NCBI GenBank assembly: GCA_038030265.1
Contig: CM075939.1
Coordinates: 23,479,253-23,543,252 of the forward strand
DNA length: 64,000 nt
Source of the DNA: Corythucha ciliata
Lineage: Eukaryota; Arthropoda; Insecta; Hemiptera; Tingidae
Direction: 5' to 3'
The position numbers and the translations under genes were made by a program. Position 1 is the first letter of the stretch; each line of letters begins with the position of its first letter. Of this stretch, positions 21,376 through 34,600 are shown in pieces. A model generated the notes under the pieces. The model searched no databases and was not told the DNA's origin. It saw only the letters and a program-made list of their open reading frames with translations.

Positions 21376-23786
21376 GACTATGACGCCATTATAGTCTGGT
21401 TTGTCGGTTGAGTGTTTTGTATTGTATTTCACATTTTTTAGTGAAATGGAGCCGTAACGGTGTGTGGGTGTGATTCAGTGGGTGAAATCGTTGCATTATA
21501 TTCCCAGAGTGGAGTGGACTGTACGGGTGCAATCCCCTACCCCTACGGCACTCGACCTTACTTCTGTCAAAACCAATTCGGGGAGGAGCACGACCCTGTG
21601 ACGACGCTGGTGAGAAGCGAGAGGGCGAAACGAGTATACTGGTGACGTTGGGTGGCTAAGCGGTCCAGCTTTGTTTGAAGATGAAGGTGAAAGATGTAGA
21701 GGCCGAAAAGTAGGACAAAAAATTAGACAATTTTGATCTCTTCCCGGATACTGAAAAATGAGGCCGGGCGTCCCCTGATGCTCCAAAAAAGTAGGGCATT
21801 TTCGGGGTAAAGTATAGGACGTCTGATCACCCCCTAGCTACCATGTTCTCCCCCACCCTCCAATTTATTGTTATTATAGGGTCAAAAATACGATCATAGG
21901 GTAAAAAGAGGCGATATTGACGAGTGAAGTTGGGGAATGAAGCTTACGCCAGTGTTTATTCTTCTTTTATCTTAAGGACTGCGATTTTCGGTAATGCCCA
22001 GGTTTGGAAACAGAGGAAGCCTTTCTATAGACTCGCCACCAGGGTCCAGGCTAAGCTGTGCAATACTCAAATTTCATGGGACTTAATTTTGAAGCAGTAC
22101 GATTTACGATGCGTTTATGTTGCCGCACGTTCGATTTGATAGAGCGGCGGGGGCGGGATTTCAACATCATTATTGCCATTTTAATGCAGTGCTCACACCT
22201 ATACATTTTTTAAAAAATAACTGGACAGTCACACAATTCTTAATTGACTTCTAATAGCCTTTTCAGTACAATTGTCCTTTTCCGAGAAATGTTCCTTTTG
22301 CAAATGTTTTTGTGCAGATTGTAGAATTCCTCAGACTCGACAAAAGTTTCCAATTTCACTCTTTGCACCCGTTTGCTTTGACTATCGACTATTGTTTTTT
22401 GTTTTGCGTGTGGAAAAGTCCCTTCCAGTTTTTTTGTAGCGTAAAAATCTCCATTTCCATTAGGCTGACTTTTAATACACTTTTCTCCAACAGTGAGTGT
22501 CGGTATCGACAAAGGTGGAAGGGGATAAAATAAAATAATAGGAAGAGACCAGAAATGTAACTTAGGGCCTAGGTATAAGTCATAAAGCCGCTTTAATAGA
22601 TGAATACAAGGTTGAAGAGGTTATTAAAGTAAATGCCATTTAAGAGCGTTAAAAATTACCATCAAGGCGTTCAAAACAGAAATCAAGAAAGACAAAAAAT
22701 AAATAAATAAACAAGGCACTTTTCGCGCAGGTTGAAACGCGTAGCGGAAAAACACTTAAAAATTCTAAATGCGATTATTTTTTCTTACCAATTTTGTTCG
22801 TCTACATTTTTTTATGGTAACTGAAAAAGAGGCCGAGAGCCCATGTCTTGGGGGGGTATCGACGACGTAGAGGGGGTGATAATTCAATATCTCGACCTTG
22901 TTTAAATAACTATTGCGATTACTTTTATCACGCCTTTGATTATTTTCGTGAGTAGGCTCATTTCAAAAACAAAAATATGCTCCCTCATGGAGAAATTTAC
23001 ACGACGGTATCATGTGCTCGGAGGAAAAAGATGAAAACAACGAATTTTCAGGTTTCCTGTTTCCAGGCGCTTGTCTCTTGTCTCCCCTAAGGTCAAGTTT
23101 ATTAATTTTAACCCTGCCCCCACCCTCACACAGAAGGAAAATTTGATACTGTCACTGAACACTCCTCCGTGCCTTTCGTTGTGATCATTGACTTTTAGCC
23201 AGAAACACAATCCCGCCTGACTCCTGAAAACCGAGCCCCTGAAGGTACCCCCCTCGCCATGACCACTCACTTGCCTATACTCGTACACTCAGCCAAGTCC
23301 TTAAAAAACAACTTTTGCCGGCACAACCAATCAAAAAAAAAAAAAAAAAAAAAATCGGCGATTAGAGGACTGTTTCAGAATCATGAAATTCGTTGAGTCT
23401 TCTTCCTCTTCCATGATACCCAACTCGCAATCGTATTCGTATCTCCAAAACACCGACAAGTTGAGGAGCGATGGAAGGAGCCGATTCGGTCGAATGTTCT
23501 TCAATTACCAATTCAGGTAGTTATCTGTTGCCGTTATCGAGAAAGGGACAATGCACTCTAGAGACTCCCGGCGATGCTCTCTTATGCATTATGCATACGG
23601 CCGGGCCTTAATTCGCTTTCCACCTTTGTGGGAATCGGAAATAGAACTTTTTTTTTTGTCTTTTTCATAATGCGATGTCAACTTTTTCCGCTAAAAATTT
23701 TTTAATCGCGCGAAAAATTATCCTCGAGGCCCAAAAAATAAAACCAACCAACGTTGTCAACCATTTCCCCGAATTTATTAATAGTA
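21376..23786. other. Mixed stretch without recognised genes
   Basis: The stretch contains several short frames, a 21-base A-tract at 23333-23353, and a G-rich block around 22850-22875. Nothing here could be assigned to a gene family. The one frame with non-repetitive composition, 22240-22512 on the minus strand, is listed separately. Confidence 0.4.
22240..22512 (-). CDS. Unidentified open frame, about 90 codons
   Basis: The translation is not low complexity and ends at a proper stop. It is basic and contains KRVQRVKLETFVE and a NICKRNISRKRT stretch. It opens at TTG and stays open a few codons further upstream. I recognise no domain. It could be a host exon, a transposon relic or chance. Confidence 0.15.
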   Translation of the reverse strand: MSIPTLTVGEKCIKSQPNGNGDFYATKKLEGTFPHAKQKTIVDSQSKRVQRVKLETFVESEEFYNLHKNICKRNISRKRTIVLKRLLEVN

Positions 23787-23910
23787 AATCTCACCACCGA
23801 GAGTTAAGGTTTGAGTTACATTAACTCAGAATTAACTAGAAAAATGCGTCACAATTTATGTAAATAATGTTAGAGTTTGGTAACTCCAACCTAACTCCCG
23901 GTGGTGTAAT
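23787..23910. mobile_element. MITE-like inverted-repeat element
   Basis: CACCACCGAGAGTTAAGGTT at the left matches the complement of AACCTAACTCCCGGTGGTG at the right. The inverted repeat is about 30 bp including the following GAGTTAC/GTAACTC. Length is roughly 125 bp, with exact outer ends uncertain and no clear target duplication. No coding capacity. Confidence 0.6.
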
Positions 23911-25244
23911 TCACCATAAGTGACATTAATAATTTAATCACAGATAATGTTTGACCACGATAAAAAGCGCAATACCTACGTTAAAAAAAAAAAAATCAGT
24001 AGCTAAGGAGCTCAGCTTCCCAAAGCTTCTAGACAAGATAGGCGAGCCCAAAAATGCCAAGGCTAACAACTACGTGATCATATCTAAAACTATGCGATTT
24101 TTAAGGTTTTGTAAACTGGGAAAGTTGAAATATTTCGATTGAAAACATGTTTCACACAAGATTCGAAGTAAAACGGTGACAATTTATCATTTATAAATGT
24201 CATTTTATAAACTACTGTGTGACTGGCATTTTTTCTTCATTAAATTTTCACTTAAGGCTGTCCAGCGAGTTATTCTAGGCGTAAAAAAAAGCTTCAAGCC
24301 CCGTTAACGCACAGCGATTTTCACGGAACAATTAAGTTAAATATGGCTCCTTGATTATGAAGAAGTTTTACGAGATTTCCCTTGATAAATCAGGCAGTTT
24401 GTATACCGATGCATTCAATATCGCATTGAAATACTCAAGCAGGGCTCTAACAGACGGTGAACAATCAGGGAAGTGGGGTGATTTCCTTTTGAAATAAAAA
24501 AAAAAAAAGGAAGGAAATAGAGCGACCCCCCAGGGCCAAGGTAAACGACCGCCGAATTTATGTGCAGGAAAAAGTTATCTAACAGTCTCACTTTATCTCT
24601 TCAAACTGGAAATAGCCAAAAAAAAAAAAAGTCGTGATTCTGGTGGGACACCTTTCTCTTTTTTTTCTTTCTCTCTCTCTTTAAACCATGACCTCCCCCA
24701 CTTCAAACCCCATTGGCCCGTTGCCTCAATTCGGCGCTTTGTTAGTCGTTGTTTTTTTTTTCTTGGGTGCAGCCGAACAGAGCGATGCAACCCTCTCTTT
24801 ATTGAGATTTACAAAAAAGAATTTGACTAGAACCCTCAACAACAACAACAAAAATACAAAAAACAAAAAAAAAACCTATTTTCGAAGGCCACCCGAATTC
24901 CATTTTCCATGGGACACAAGGAAGGGGAAACTTGACGAACGCAAGTATTTTTTAAAGGAATTTTTTCGAGTTCTCCTTGTACTTTTTTGTTGTTGTTGTT
25001 GTTTTTTTTTTTTTTTTTATCTCTGCCGTCTGTTCCGAATGATAAGAACGAAGAGAAATCGTTACACAGTAGCATGTTGGCGTTTCTTGACCCCCTTTTT
25101 ATTCTCACAACGATTGTGTTTGTCGTGTAAATGGTTTAAGTAGCTTTGTTGCGAAAATTCGTAAAGAGCTACGGAGGAGGCTGTCTCAGCGGGTATTTTA
25201 TTTTAAGGAAGGACGGCTGCCCCTATAAACGGTTCATTTTCTTA
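23911..25244. other. AT-rich stretch with homopolymers
   Basis: A- and T-tracts at 23984-23995, 24497-24508, 24618-24629 and 25002-25019 create long but low-complexity frames on both strands (for example 24688-25143). No gene is supported. Confidence 0.5.
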
Positions 25245-25381
25245 AGGCCCGTTCACAAGCTCTATGTTTGCGTTGTGTGGAGTCTATGCAACCAAACAAA
25301 TTTACTCCCTCGAAAAATGAAGCATTTTGATAGGTTGCATGGACACCGCACAACGAAAACATAGAGCTTGTAAACGGGCCT
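25245..25381. mobile_element. Harbinger-like MITE with TTA duplication
   Basis: The inverted termini AGGCCCGTTCACAAGCTCTA and the complement AGGCCCGTTTACAAGCTCTA run on for nearly 40 bp with few differences. TTA flanks both sides (25242-25244 and 25382-25384), fitting the TWA target of PIF/Harbinger transposases. The 137-bp length leaves room for no protein. Confidence 0.75.
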
Positions 25382-25859
25382 TTATTAGTGGGGAAAACAT
25401 ATGCGTTCTTGGAAAAATAAAATCATAAATTTGGTCACTTGGACAGTCTCAGTACCGTTGCATTGATAATTGGGCTAGTTGGTACACACATTTGATAGCG
25501 GCGAATAAATGATTTTAATCGGTAATCCGTTGCATTTTGATCGGGTGCAATGTCAATCTTCAATCAGAGTTTGAAGAGTTTTGCGGCGTTTTCTTGGTGG
25601 CCCCGAGTTATATCCCAAAGACGAAATGTGCCCCCCTCCCACTATCAACAAACGACTGCGATGTGATTTGGGCTGCGTCTTAGCTAGTAATTCATTCAGC
25701 CCTCTAGACAAACGATAAACAGGCGGGGGAAAAAAAGAAAAGAGATTCGCGAGAATCCAATCGGATTGTGTGAAGAGGGGGGGGGGTCGACGAACGTAAT
25801 TACGTTATCTTTTGGAAGGAAGGAAGCGGACGTTAAAGGGCCTTCTAGGGGGGGGGGGA
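25382..25859. other. Unassigned stretch with two G-tracts
   Basis: G-tracts of 10-11 lie at 25777-25786 and 25848-25858, the second immediately before an inverted family B array. No gene is recognised. Confidence 0.4.
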
Positions 25860-26045
25860 GCTGAAAAGCACAAGTTTGGCTTTTGAAAACCCCATTTTCG
25901 CGGGGTTTGCTCTCCAAAAAACTAATTTCGCCGGGTTTGGTGGTTAAAAACACAAATTTTACTAATTTCTTTCTTGAAAAATCCAATTTCGTGGAGCCTG
26001 GACCGTTAGAAAACCAAATATCGGATTTGCCCGCTTTCAAACATC
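25860..26045 (-). repeat. Family B tandem array, inverted
   Basis: The complement of the 30-bp family B unit is present. On the plus strand the cores read AAAATTTCG-type and GGGTTTGGCTTTTGAAAACC. The open frame on the minus strand here (25696-26040) is a translation of the repeat and not a gene. Confidence 0.55.
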
Positions 26046-26285
26046 AATCTATGCTTTAGCTGTTCCAAAGACTAAGGTTGGCGGCATGGATGTGTCATTT
26101 GCCAAAGTTTTCCAACGTATCCTTGGTAGTATTGTGGTGGGGAGGCTGCTGGGGAGGAGCTGTGACCGGTAGTGGTGGGATCCAACCGATAAGCTGCCTC
26201 GTGCTGGGTTTTCGTTTAGATTGCTCGTTCCCCGAGGAGGAATGTCGTCGCTATAGAGGCCAAAGAACTCAACTTGTTATGTGAA

Positions 26286-27335
26286 CAAACTGACTTTAAC
26301 AATAACTGCCCTAAAATGGCTCAACTGGCGATTGAAAATTTCGAAACAGAAGATTCCTACCCTGAAAATTGTAAAATCGATGATTCGCGCCCCAAAAATG
26401 GCCATACTGAACATTCGCGCTTGGCTCGACGAGTTATTCACGCAATATAAATGGCAAAACGGACTCTACGAGCCCTAAAAATTACCAAACTGGCTTTTCA
26501 AGCTACAAAATCGGCAAAACGGACACTGTGCGCCTTAAAAATAGCTAAAAATAAACTGAAGAATCGAGCCTTGAAAATGGCTAAACTGAGTTCGTGTACC
26601 CTGTACAGTAACTAAAATGACGATTTCGTGCTTAGAAAGTTTCAAACTGACTATTCACGCCCTAGAAATGATCATACTGACAGTTTGCGCCGTAAAAATA
26701 ACCAAACTGCCTAGTGCGTATTCCCGCCCTGAAATTTGCAGCCTATTATAAATCATTAAACAGACGATTAGCGCTCTGAAAAGAACTAAAAGATTATTCC
26801 TGACTTTAAACATAGCCAAATCGACCATTTGTGCATTACAAATGGCTAAACTAAGTCTTCACGCGCCTTGAAATGTATAAATTGATACGTAATTCGTGCC
26901 CTTGAATAACAAAACTGACTAATCACGCCATAAATTGACAATTTACGCTCAACAATGACGCCCCACAGAGCCTACAGAATAACAATTCGCTCACCAAACT
27001 GACTGCTCTTGCACTGTTAAATAGCATGACAGGATCACGCTCTTAAAATGGCTGAATTGTCATTCGTACACCTGGGTAAATTGCGAAACTCGCCATTCGT
27101 GCCACAAAATTGCCCAAATTGAGCCATCAAGCCTTAAAAATTGCTAAACTGCAGACAATTCGTGCCATACTGCTTATAGCCAAACTGGCCGTTTATTGTG
27201 CCTTGCAAATGGCGCAACTCACGATTCACATCATAAATATGCTTAATCCGACTTGCTGAGCCGAAAAAAATTGCCCAGCTGACCATTCACGCCCGTAAGC
27301 ATTAATAACCTATTCATGCCATTAAATCGATGAAC
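26286..27335 (+). repeat. Family E tandem array
   Basis: About 30 degenerate units of 30 bp read TTCGCGCCCTAAAAATGGCT followed by AAACTGACGA. The 30-bp spacing is clear at 26652-26682. The sequence is unrelated to families B and C apart from the shared CGCG-like core and A-rich tract. Units diverge in substitutions and small indels. Confidence 0.75.
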
Positions 27336-27530
27336 TGCGGCTATTGGTTTTCCCCACCAAATGGGACCATCCCCCAACTGATACAGACGTCCCTGCGTTC
27401 ACCAGTGTGAGTTACTGCAATACTTGCTCGTGAAAGCTCGCTCGCACTAAAAAATGACTTGACTAGCTATTAACGAATTCATGGCGTCCTAAAAATGGCA
27501 ACATGGCTTCCAGTCTCACGACCTGAGTCT
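27336..27530. other. GC-richer spacer
   Basis: Short non-array DNA lies between families E and A, with one or two decayed family E-like units near 27440-27500. No gene is seen. Confidence 0.4.
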
Positions 27531-28295
27531 TTGCGAGGTTTTTAGTTTCAGCCGCAAATTGACGTTTCCTGAATTTTCGCAGTGAATTAGCAATTTTTTT
27601 TTAATTTTAGCCGCGAATGAGCACTTTTTCTAACTATTAGCCACGAATCACGGCTTTTTCCCCTTTTTTTTTTGCCGCGAATTCGCATTAAACTCAATTT
27701 TTGGCACAAATTAGGGGTTTTTAGCCGAGAACGAGCACGTTCTTACCACTTCTAGCCTCGAATTAGCACTTTCTTCCCCAGCTTTATCCTTAAATCATGA
27801 CATTTGCTCAATTTAAGCCGTGAATTAGTGTTTTTTCTCAAATTCAGCCGCGAATTTGCGCTTTTCTTCATTTAGCCAGAAATAAACATTTTTTCTCAAT
27901 TCCCCACAAAGTCCAGAAACCGTGAATTAGCTTTTTCCCAGTTTTAGCCGCAAATAAGGAGCCCCTTTTCTCACTTTTAGCCACAAATCAGGGCTTTTTC
28001 TCAATTTTGCTTTCCTGGATTCAGGGCTTATTTTCTCAATTACAGTCGTGAGTTGGCGTTTTCCTCAATTTTAACAGCGAATTAGCTCTTTTTTTTTCAC
28101 TTCTAGTAATCAATTAGCTCTTTTTCTCAATCTTTAGCCTGAGAACTAGCTGTACCAGCCACGCTGTAGCCTTCAAAAACTGAGAATTATTGGGGTTTTT
28201 TCAATACTAGCCGCGAACTAGCACTTTTCCTCAATTTTAGCCACGACATGAGTGATTCTTCTCAATTTCAGCCGCGAAATAGTAAACCGATGGCT
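27530..28295 (-). repeat. Family A tandem array, inverted
   Basis: The complement of the family A unit is clear on the plus strand as TTTTTCTCAATTTTAGCCGC followed by GAATTAGCAC. About 25 units are present. Only 450 bp separate it from a family A array in the opposite orientation (28750-29800), making a very large head-to-head inverted arrangement. Confidence 0.75.
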
Positions 28296-28750
28296 ACACA
28301 ATAACGCGCACGAGATATTAACTTGCAATTTTAGGTGATGGTAAAGGGGGGGGGATGAACAAATCTGGGCTCCACGAAAAGCTTGAAAATGCCATTTTGT
28401 GCTCATGGGGATTTTTAAAGGTTTTGAATTCGAATTCTAGGGGCAATCCGTGCCGCTTTGTTATAGCCCAGGTGTATCACAAGATTGTAACCAACGATTC
28501 TGTAATGGGATCAGTGCCCAGGGCCACTTTATTGAGCGTGGCCAAGATCGGTGCCACCAAAAAGAAGGAAAATCCGTTTCGATTTAAGAAACGCCGATAT
28601 GATTGGTTTCGTCCGAATTTAAATTTACAAAAACCACCGAGGAGTCAAACGCCTCTGAAAAACCCTCAGCGCACGAAAATGGAACTTTTGGCTTTTTTCT
28701 TTGATCTTGAACGATTTTTCTCGACTCCGTTGTATCCAGGTTAATGCGCG
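28296..28750. other. Spacer between head-to-head family A arrays
   Basis: The spacer starts with a G-tract at 28346-28354 and has a few decayed family B-like units at 28365-28430. The 129-codon plus-strand frame here (28355-28744) has no recognised motif and starts inside array-like sequence. Confidence 0.4.
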
Positions 28751-29800
28751 TTATTCTTCATAAATACGGAAAGTTTACGGGCAAAAGTCCTTGCCGAAAA
28801 TTCAGAAAAAGCGCTCATGCCCAGTTTCTGTATAGGTCTTCAGGCGGCTAATTGACAAAGCGTGCCGCTCTAGGGGTAAATCCGCGGCTTTGTTTGAGAA
28901 AATGGTGCTAGTTAGTTCTAGACGTGTTTAATAAAAATCGCCCGTTCGCGACTGAAATTGAGAAAAGAGCTAGTTCGTGGTTTGCGAAGGCCCTTTTACA
29001 GCTAAAATATAGACAAATCAATAATGTGATCGATACTCTTCGGTCAAGTCCGCAATTTCCTATGAAATGTATAAAACCGCTTATTCGAGAAAAAACTGTA
29101 ATTTGCAGGTAAAATCGAGGATAAGTGCTGATTCGCAGCTAAAATTAGGTAAACACGCACATACTCGTCTAAAATGGAGAAAAAGTGCTAATTCATGCCT
29201 CAAAAAATTGAGGGAATAAGGCTCATTCGCAGCTAAAATTGAGAAAAATGTATAAAAATGTATAGTCATCGGCAAAAATTGAAGAAAAAAGTTATATTTT
29301 ACAGCTAAAGTTGAGAAAAACGCTACTTTCCCTGCTAATACTTACTTAGTGAAAGTGCTAAGTCATAACTAGATGAGAAAATCGCGAATTCTCTGCTAAA
29401 ATGGGGGAAAACGCAGATTCCAGCTCTCATTTTAAAAAAATTGTACGTGGATACAATGAGGAAAAGTGCTATTTTGCGGCTTAAATTCGGTGAACGTGCT
29501 AATTCATGGCTAAAGTTGAGAAGAAACGCCCGTTCCCGTCTAAAACTGTATTAAATAGCTCTCATTCGTGGCTAAAAAATTGAGAAAATGCGTCAACGTA
29601 CGGGGTTTCGATGCAAAGTTGAAGAAAATTGCTAATTCCACGGTTTTTAAGACCTTTTTAAGGCCAAAATTTTGGAAATATGTTAATTCGCTGCTAAAAT
29701 CGAGAAATAATTCTATTTCACTGCTAAGGTTGGGACACAGTGCATATTCGCGGCTCAAATTTAGAAATTTCGGTCATTCATGGTTAAAACCCGCGCAAAT
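28750..29800 (+). repeat. Family A tandem array
   Basis: This is the longest forward family A array, about 33 degenerate 30-bp units such as ATTCGCAGCTAAAATTGAGA. Spacing is 29-30 bp at 29130-29220. The open frames on either strand across it are repeat translations. Confidence 0.75.
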
Positions 29801-31600
29801 AAAAGGTCCAGGGGCCGTGCAGCGCAGGGCGCCACAATCGGCCACGGCTCGTTCGCTGAAAGCTTGGTGGGAGGGAGGGGGGCTAAAATGGCTAACAAAC
29901 AGAGATCCAGGGATGGTACTTTGGTTCAGTAATTTGATCTCTGAGTTTGTTTTCCTTGCATACCTAACACACACACACACAATTGAAGATGGCTTGACAT
30001 CATTGTATTTCTTGGGTATACTACGAGATGCATACAGCCCATAAATGGACGTGAATGGATAGGCTTGAGCTTTAGTGACTATTAAGGAGCCTGATATAGG
30101 TATAGATACACCACTCATTTCATGGGAGTGCCTATAATCTCCAGTGCAATACAATATTCGCCGAATTTGCAAATAACGACTTTATTAATAATTAGTTTTT
30201 AAGCCATGACGATGCCTTTAGCACAAGAAGGCTAAGGTAACGAAGAAGTAGAAGAAGCAATAAGCTAAAACCCTAAAAATAAAATGTTAATTAAATAACG
30301 ACTTATCGGACATTTCCTATTGGAAGGAAAACGAAAAAAAAAACAAAACAGTAGACAGTAGAAGTTTACGATAAACTGTAGACCTGTTGACCAACCCAAA
30401 GCACTGTAGATCTGGCATCCCTGACTACCGCCCATATAATGCCCATTTTTGGGCGTTACACATTTTTTTGCTGCAAGGGCACCGCATTTTACCTCAACCA
30501 TTGGCTGGTCCTATCCTGGCTATTTGTATACCAAATTTTAGGGATTTGGTCGTTGATGCTACGCTGTCAACTTCTGCTTAGCTTCTTTTGGTACAGGGGG
30601 GGGGGGCTGCAGTTACACAATTGGCTAATGCGTTGGAAAGTAGTGCCCTAGTTAAACATGCGGGGGACTGTTGTTTTTTGTAAAGATTTCCTATCAGAAT
30701 GATCTGCTTTTCCATTTCATTTGGCCAGTTTATTTTCTTAATGTGTATCGTTTACTTTTGCGAGAGATTCACTTTACGTATACTTTGTCTTGAACTCTGG
30801 ATGCGATTTTTTTTTTTAAAGGGCCCTTCTTCTTTTCAAATTCTGTATAGACGTTTTCTTTTTCTTTCGCTCACTTAGTCTCTCTTGTCCGAACCCTTTA
30901 ACCGGTTTTAGCCCACACCCCCCTCCACCCTCCCTTTTACAATCCCTGGATCTCACGCAACGTCACCGTAGCTCAACTCAACCATTTCTCTTTTTTTTCT
31001 TGTTTCGTCCGTCTCTGCGACAAAGCTCATGGTAGAGAAGACTGATGGGTGGACGGGGGGAGGAGGGCGGTTAGATTTACAGCCTCGGCAATGCCGAGTT
31101 TCATTTTTATCGCGAAATGACATATCTTACTTTTCGCTGGTGAAGATCAAGACGGCACTCCTCCCCCACCTCACCACTACCCTTCACTGCGCGTATCAGC
31201 CGTGCTTGCAATTAAATATTAGCCGTTCTTTATTTATTTTTATCTTGGTTTTCGAAAGAAAAAAAAAATATCGAAAGATGAAAATACGTGGGGTGAATTC
31301 TAAATTTTTTGCAATAAATTTCTAAGTTGATATGATTTTTTGTGAGGCAGGAAAGACCTTTGTGTTAGAAACTCCTTATTTCAAGAAGCAGTTATCTAAA
31401 ACCTCTCAGCGTGAAGACAGTTGGCTATTGTCGTCTCCCGACATTTACCCTGTGTAGGCTGGGGTATTTACCGCAAACTTCACACAATAACCAACCCTTC
31501 TAGTTATAGTTAGAGATAATCTGAGTTTCCTCTTCATACGCGCCTTCACCTCTCACCTCTTCCTTTCGCGCCGTAATGCATTATGCAGAGTAGAACTTGC
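29801..31600. other. Unassigned stretch with (CA)n and G-tract
   Basis: A (CA)n tract lies at 29966-29981 and a G-tract of 11 at 30596-30606. Frames are short and mutually overlapping. Pyrimidine-rich DNA follows from about 30800. No gene or element was recognised. Confidence 0.4.
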
Positions 31601-34600
31601 GGGTTTGCAGACAGGAGAGAGTAGAGTCTACGACCCGAATCCTATTCCTTGCCTTAGTTCTAAGAAAACGCTCTTGGTCCTTTTTCAACCCTTTCCAACC
31701 AAACCCTTTTCCATCAACCCCCTCACCCCCAACCTTACATCATCACTCACAATCTCACCGTCACCAAACTCGCTACTCTTCAACGAAACACACCATACCT
31801 GCTTTTGCTCGCCCCTCTTAATTATAAGTTGAAACTCGGCGACACCAAAACTTTAATCCAATTAATAGTTAATCACTTTTGAGTTCAAATTGGAACATCC
31901 AAGAGCCTAGCGGGGTGAATAGGTATCTTGTTTAGAGTCTATTAAGTTGTTGATGAATGGTCCTCTGGGAAGGGAATTATGTTTGAAGCTTGAATAGTTG
32001 TAGAAATGACGGAGTTGAGCGCGGGGGGAACCGAATAAAATGACGAAAAATTATTAAATCGACAATTTCGTATAACCGGGGATCAAACTCGTATAACAGT
32101 GAAATCGACTTTAGATAAAATTCTTCGACTCGTAATGAAACGCGGTTAGAATGAAGAAAAAAAAAACCAAGAGAAGAGCTTAATTTTTTTTTTGTTCTCC
32201 ATCTTCGCTGAAAAAAAAAGTCAAGCCCTTCGGGGTCGAGTGTGTTGGGGCAGGTCAGTGGCCGGCGGGCCCGCGGGAGGACCACTTTTTGCCTCGGGTT
32301 TTCTTCTTCTTCGAGTCCTCTCTCCTTCGGACCTACCCCTCCCCACACCCGCATGCCACGCGAAGTTGAGTCCGATTCCTTCCTTTTTTAAAAAACCAGT
32401 CCCTTCTTTCCGTTTCAAAGAAGGCTTTTTTTCTCTCGATTATATATATATATATATTGTTCCCCCCGAACCGACTTGAAGGTTGGGATCTTCAATCTCT
32501 TATGTGGCGACCTGTAACCCCCTCGCCGCCTCCCCTTTCTGTCGAGATCTAAGTGAATCTCTCGCCAGGTTGACCGGTCGATTTCTCGGTTTTTATCGAG
32601 ATTCGGGTGGAAGGGAAAAAGGAGAACTTGAAATGTTCTAATGAGAATTGGTGAGAGGAGGGAGGAAATATTCTCTTCCTTAACTGATGACTTCCTGTCT
32701 CGACGTCCAATAAGGAACCGTGTGTATCGATGAGAACTATATAAAAGGTTGTTGAGCGGTTGACGTTGAGGACGAAGGGAATAATTATGGGGAATTAGTT
32801 CTGTCTTTAATGAACGGTATTTTTGTGAAAATAAGGTGGACATGGCAAAAAAGGTATCGCAAACGAAATTTACCAGCGGATGGATATTTGGTTTTCTCAA
32901 GCTTCAAAATTTAAGATCAGAATTTTGTGTGGTCTCACTTTCCAGCACATGTTTTGTCCTGAGTTTGTCATTGGGTCAGTGGCCCCGGGATGGACATGTA
33001 CGAACAATTTTATTATAATCGTCTAAACTGGAAATTCAGAGAAGAGATTACTTCCTAAGATCTGCTCGGAAACAAAACAACTGAACAATTCTACAAACTC
33101 TATCAACTGACACATTTTCGAACGCAATTTTTATGCAACCAACGGTATTTGTGCCCTGATTTATTTCAAGTCCTCCCTATTTACCAGATTGTCTGGCAAC
33201 CATGGTCTAATTAGCTAAATTCGTTGTAGACGCTGATCCTATTTCTCGTCCACTACTCCCGAGCTAGGATCACTGGGGAAGATGGTGCGAGACTTAAAAA
33301 TACTTTAAAATTCTAGAGCGTCTCCATTCCCTTCAAATTGAATTGAAAGCTCAACGCCGAATTTATTGGGGCAGTCTCTCTTTTACATGAAAGAAGAGGA
33401 GGCCAAGGCTACGTTTCGGCGGGTTCGTTAACACCGCTACCCGACCACTCAGGTCACGCATCGTGAATTTTTCAGGCTTGAAAAGCCGCAAAACCGCGAT
33501 TCACAACAACAACAAAAAAACTGTAAGAAATGAACTCATTTCTTTTTCGTTGTTATTATTATTCGGGAAGTAATTCATTTGCATGCTGGTAAAAATAACT
33601 GATCCCTGAGCAGATAAACAATTAAAATCGCAAAAAATGCCCATAATTTGTTTTTTTATAATTAATTTCAGAGAAGGTGACGTATAGTGCTCAATGGAGG
33701 TTCCTAATTAATTTTAGCGTGCATCTTGAATCAAATAAAAGAATAAATAAATGAAAAAACAGAGGAAGACGTAAAAAAAAGAGAGATTAAAAAGTTCAAC
33801 GACCGCCGAATCTCTCTTCTCCTTTACGTCCTTGTTCCAAATAACCTGCCTCAACTCGAAGAGCATTGGCCTCGGTTAGGAGTTGGTGAGTTGTTTGGCC
33901 CAGCCCAAACGTTCTATAAAATGCCCTCAATTTTTTCTTCTTTTTTAAACTTTTTATTTCACAATTTCACAGTTGATATTCTCGATTGTCTCAATAGACG
34001 ATTCTTGTTTTGACATCCTGACATACTTTTGGTTTCATTTCGCGGGAAAACTCGTATATTTTTGTATTTCTTTAAAAAAACTTACAAACAAATAAGATGT
34101 TCCGGTTTTTAAAGTCGAAATTTTTTTTTTATCGTCGGCGGCTTTTGTAAAAGTGACGTTTCGCTATGCAATCATGAGAAAAGAAGCTGTAAAATCATAA
34201 CGTAAAGTCACATTTTTACGACCGTTATTTCAGCCCAAGGACACGCTCTCAAGAAGAAACAAGTATTTTTCCTTTGCCCCTTATCCTCCATCCCCCTGAA
34301 CCCACCCTTTAGCGCAAGATTTAATTTTTTATTTTATTGTGTTCTATAATTCTGCGTACCCCCAGCGCACATTGCAAACTATTGGACTCGCAACTTTGGG
34401 TGTTTACTCAGGCGAAAAAAAAAGCCTTTCCTTTTACATGTAGGACACAAAAATTCTCACATACAGCGCGTAATAAGGATCCTTTTGAGTGTGTTTTCTC
34501 CATTTCGTCAGGAAAATTACTCTGCGAATATAACTTTTTATAATTCCTAATATGCATGATCATAACAAATAGGAAGAAACAATGTTAATCCCCTTCAAAA

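Noticed and set aside
24688..25143. 151-codon plus-strand frame
   Set aside because: It is created by T- and A-tracts (poly-F, poly-N/K translations); not a gene.
26286..27335. Regular repeats with about 30-bp period resembling a CRISPR array
   Set aside because: The whole unit diverges and there is no split between conserved repeats and unique spacers. The DNA is eukaryotic and no cas genes are present.
28355..28744. 129-codon plus-strand frame
   Set aside because: It begins inside decayed array DNA and has no recognisable domain; chance frame.
32415..32900. 161-codon minus-strand frame
   Set aside because: It includes a translated TA microsatellite (YIYIYN) and low-complexity basic runs; no motif was found.
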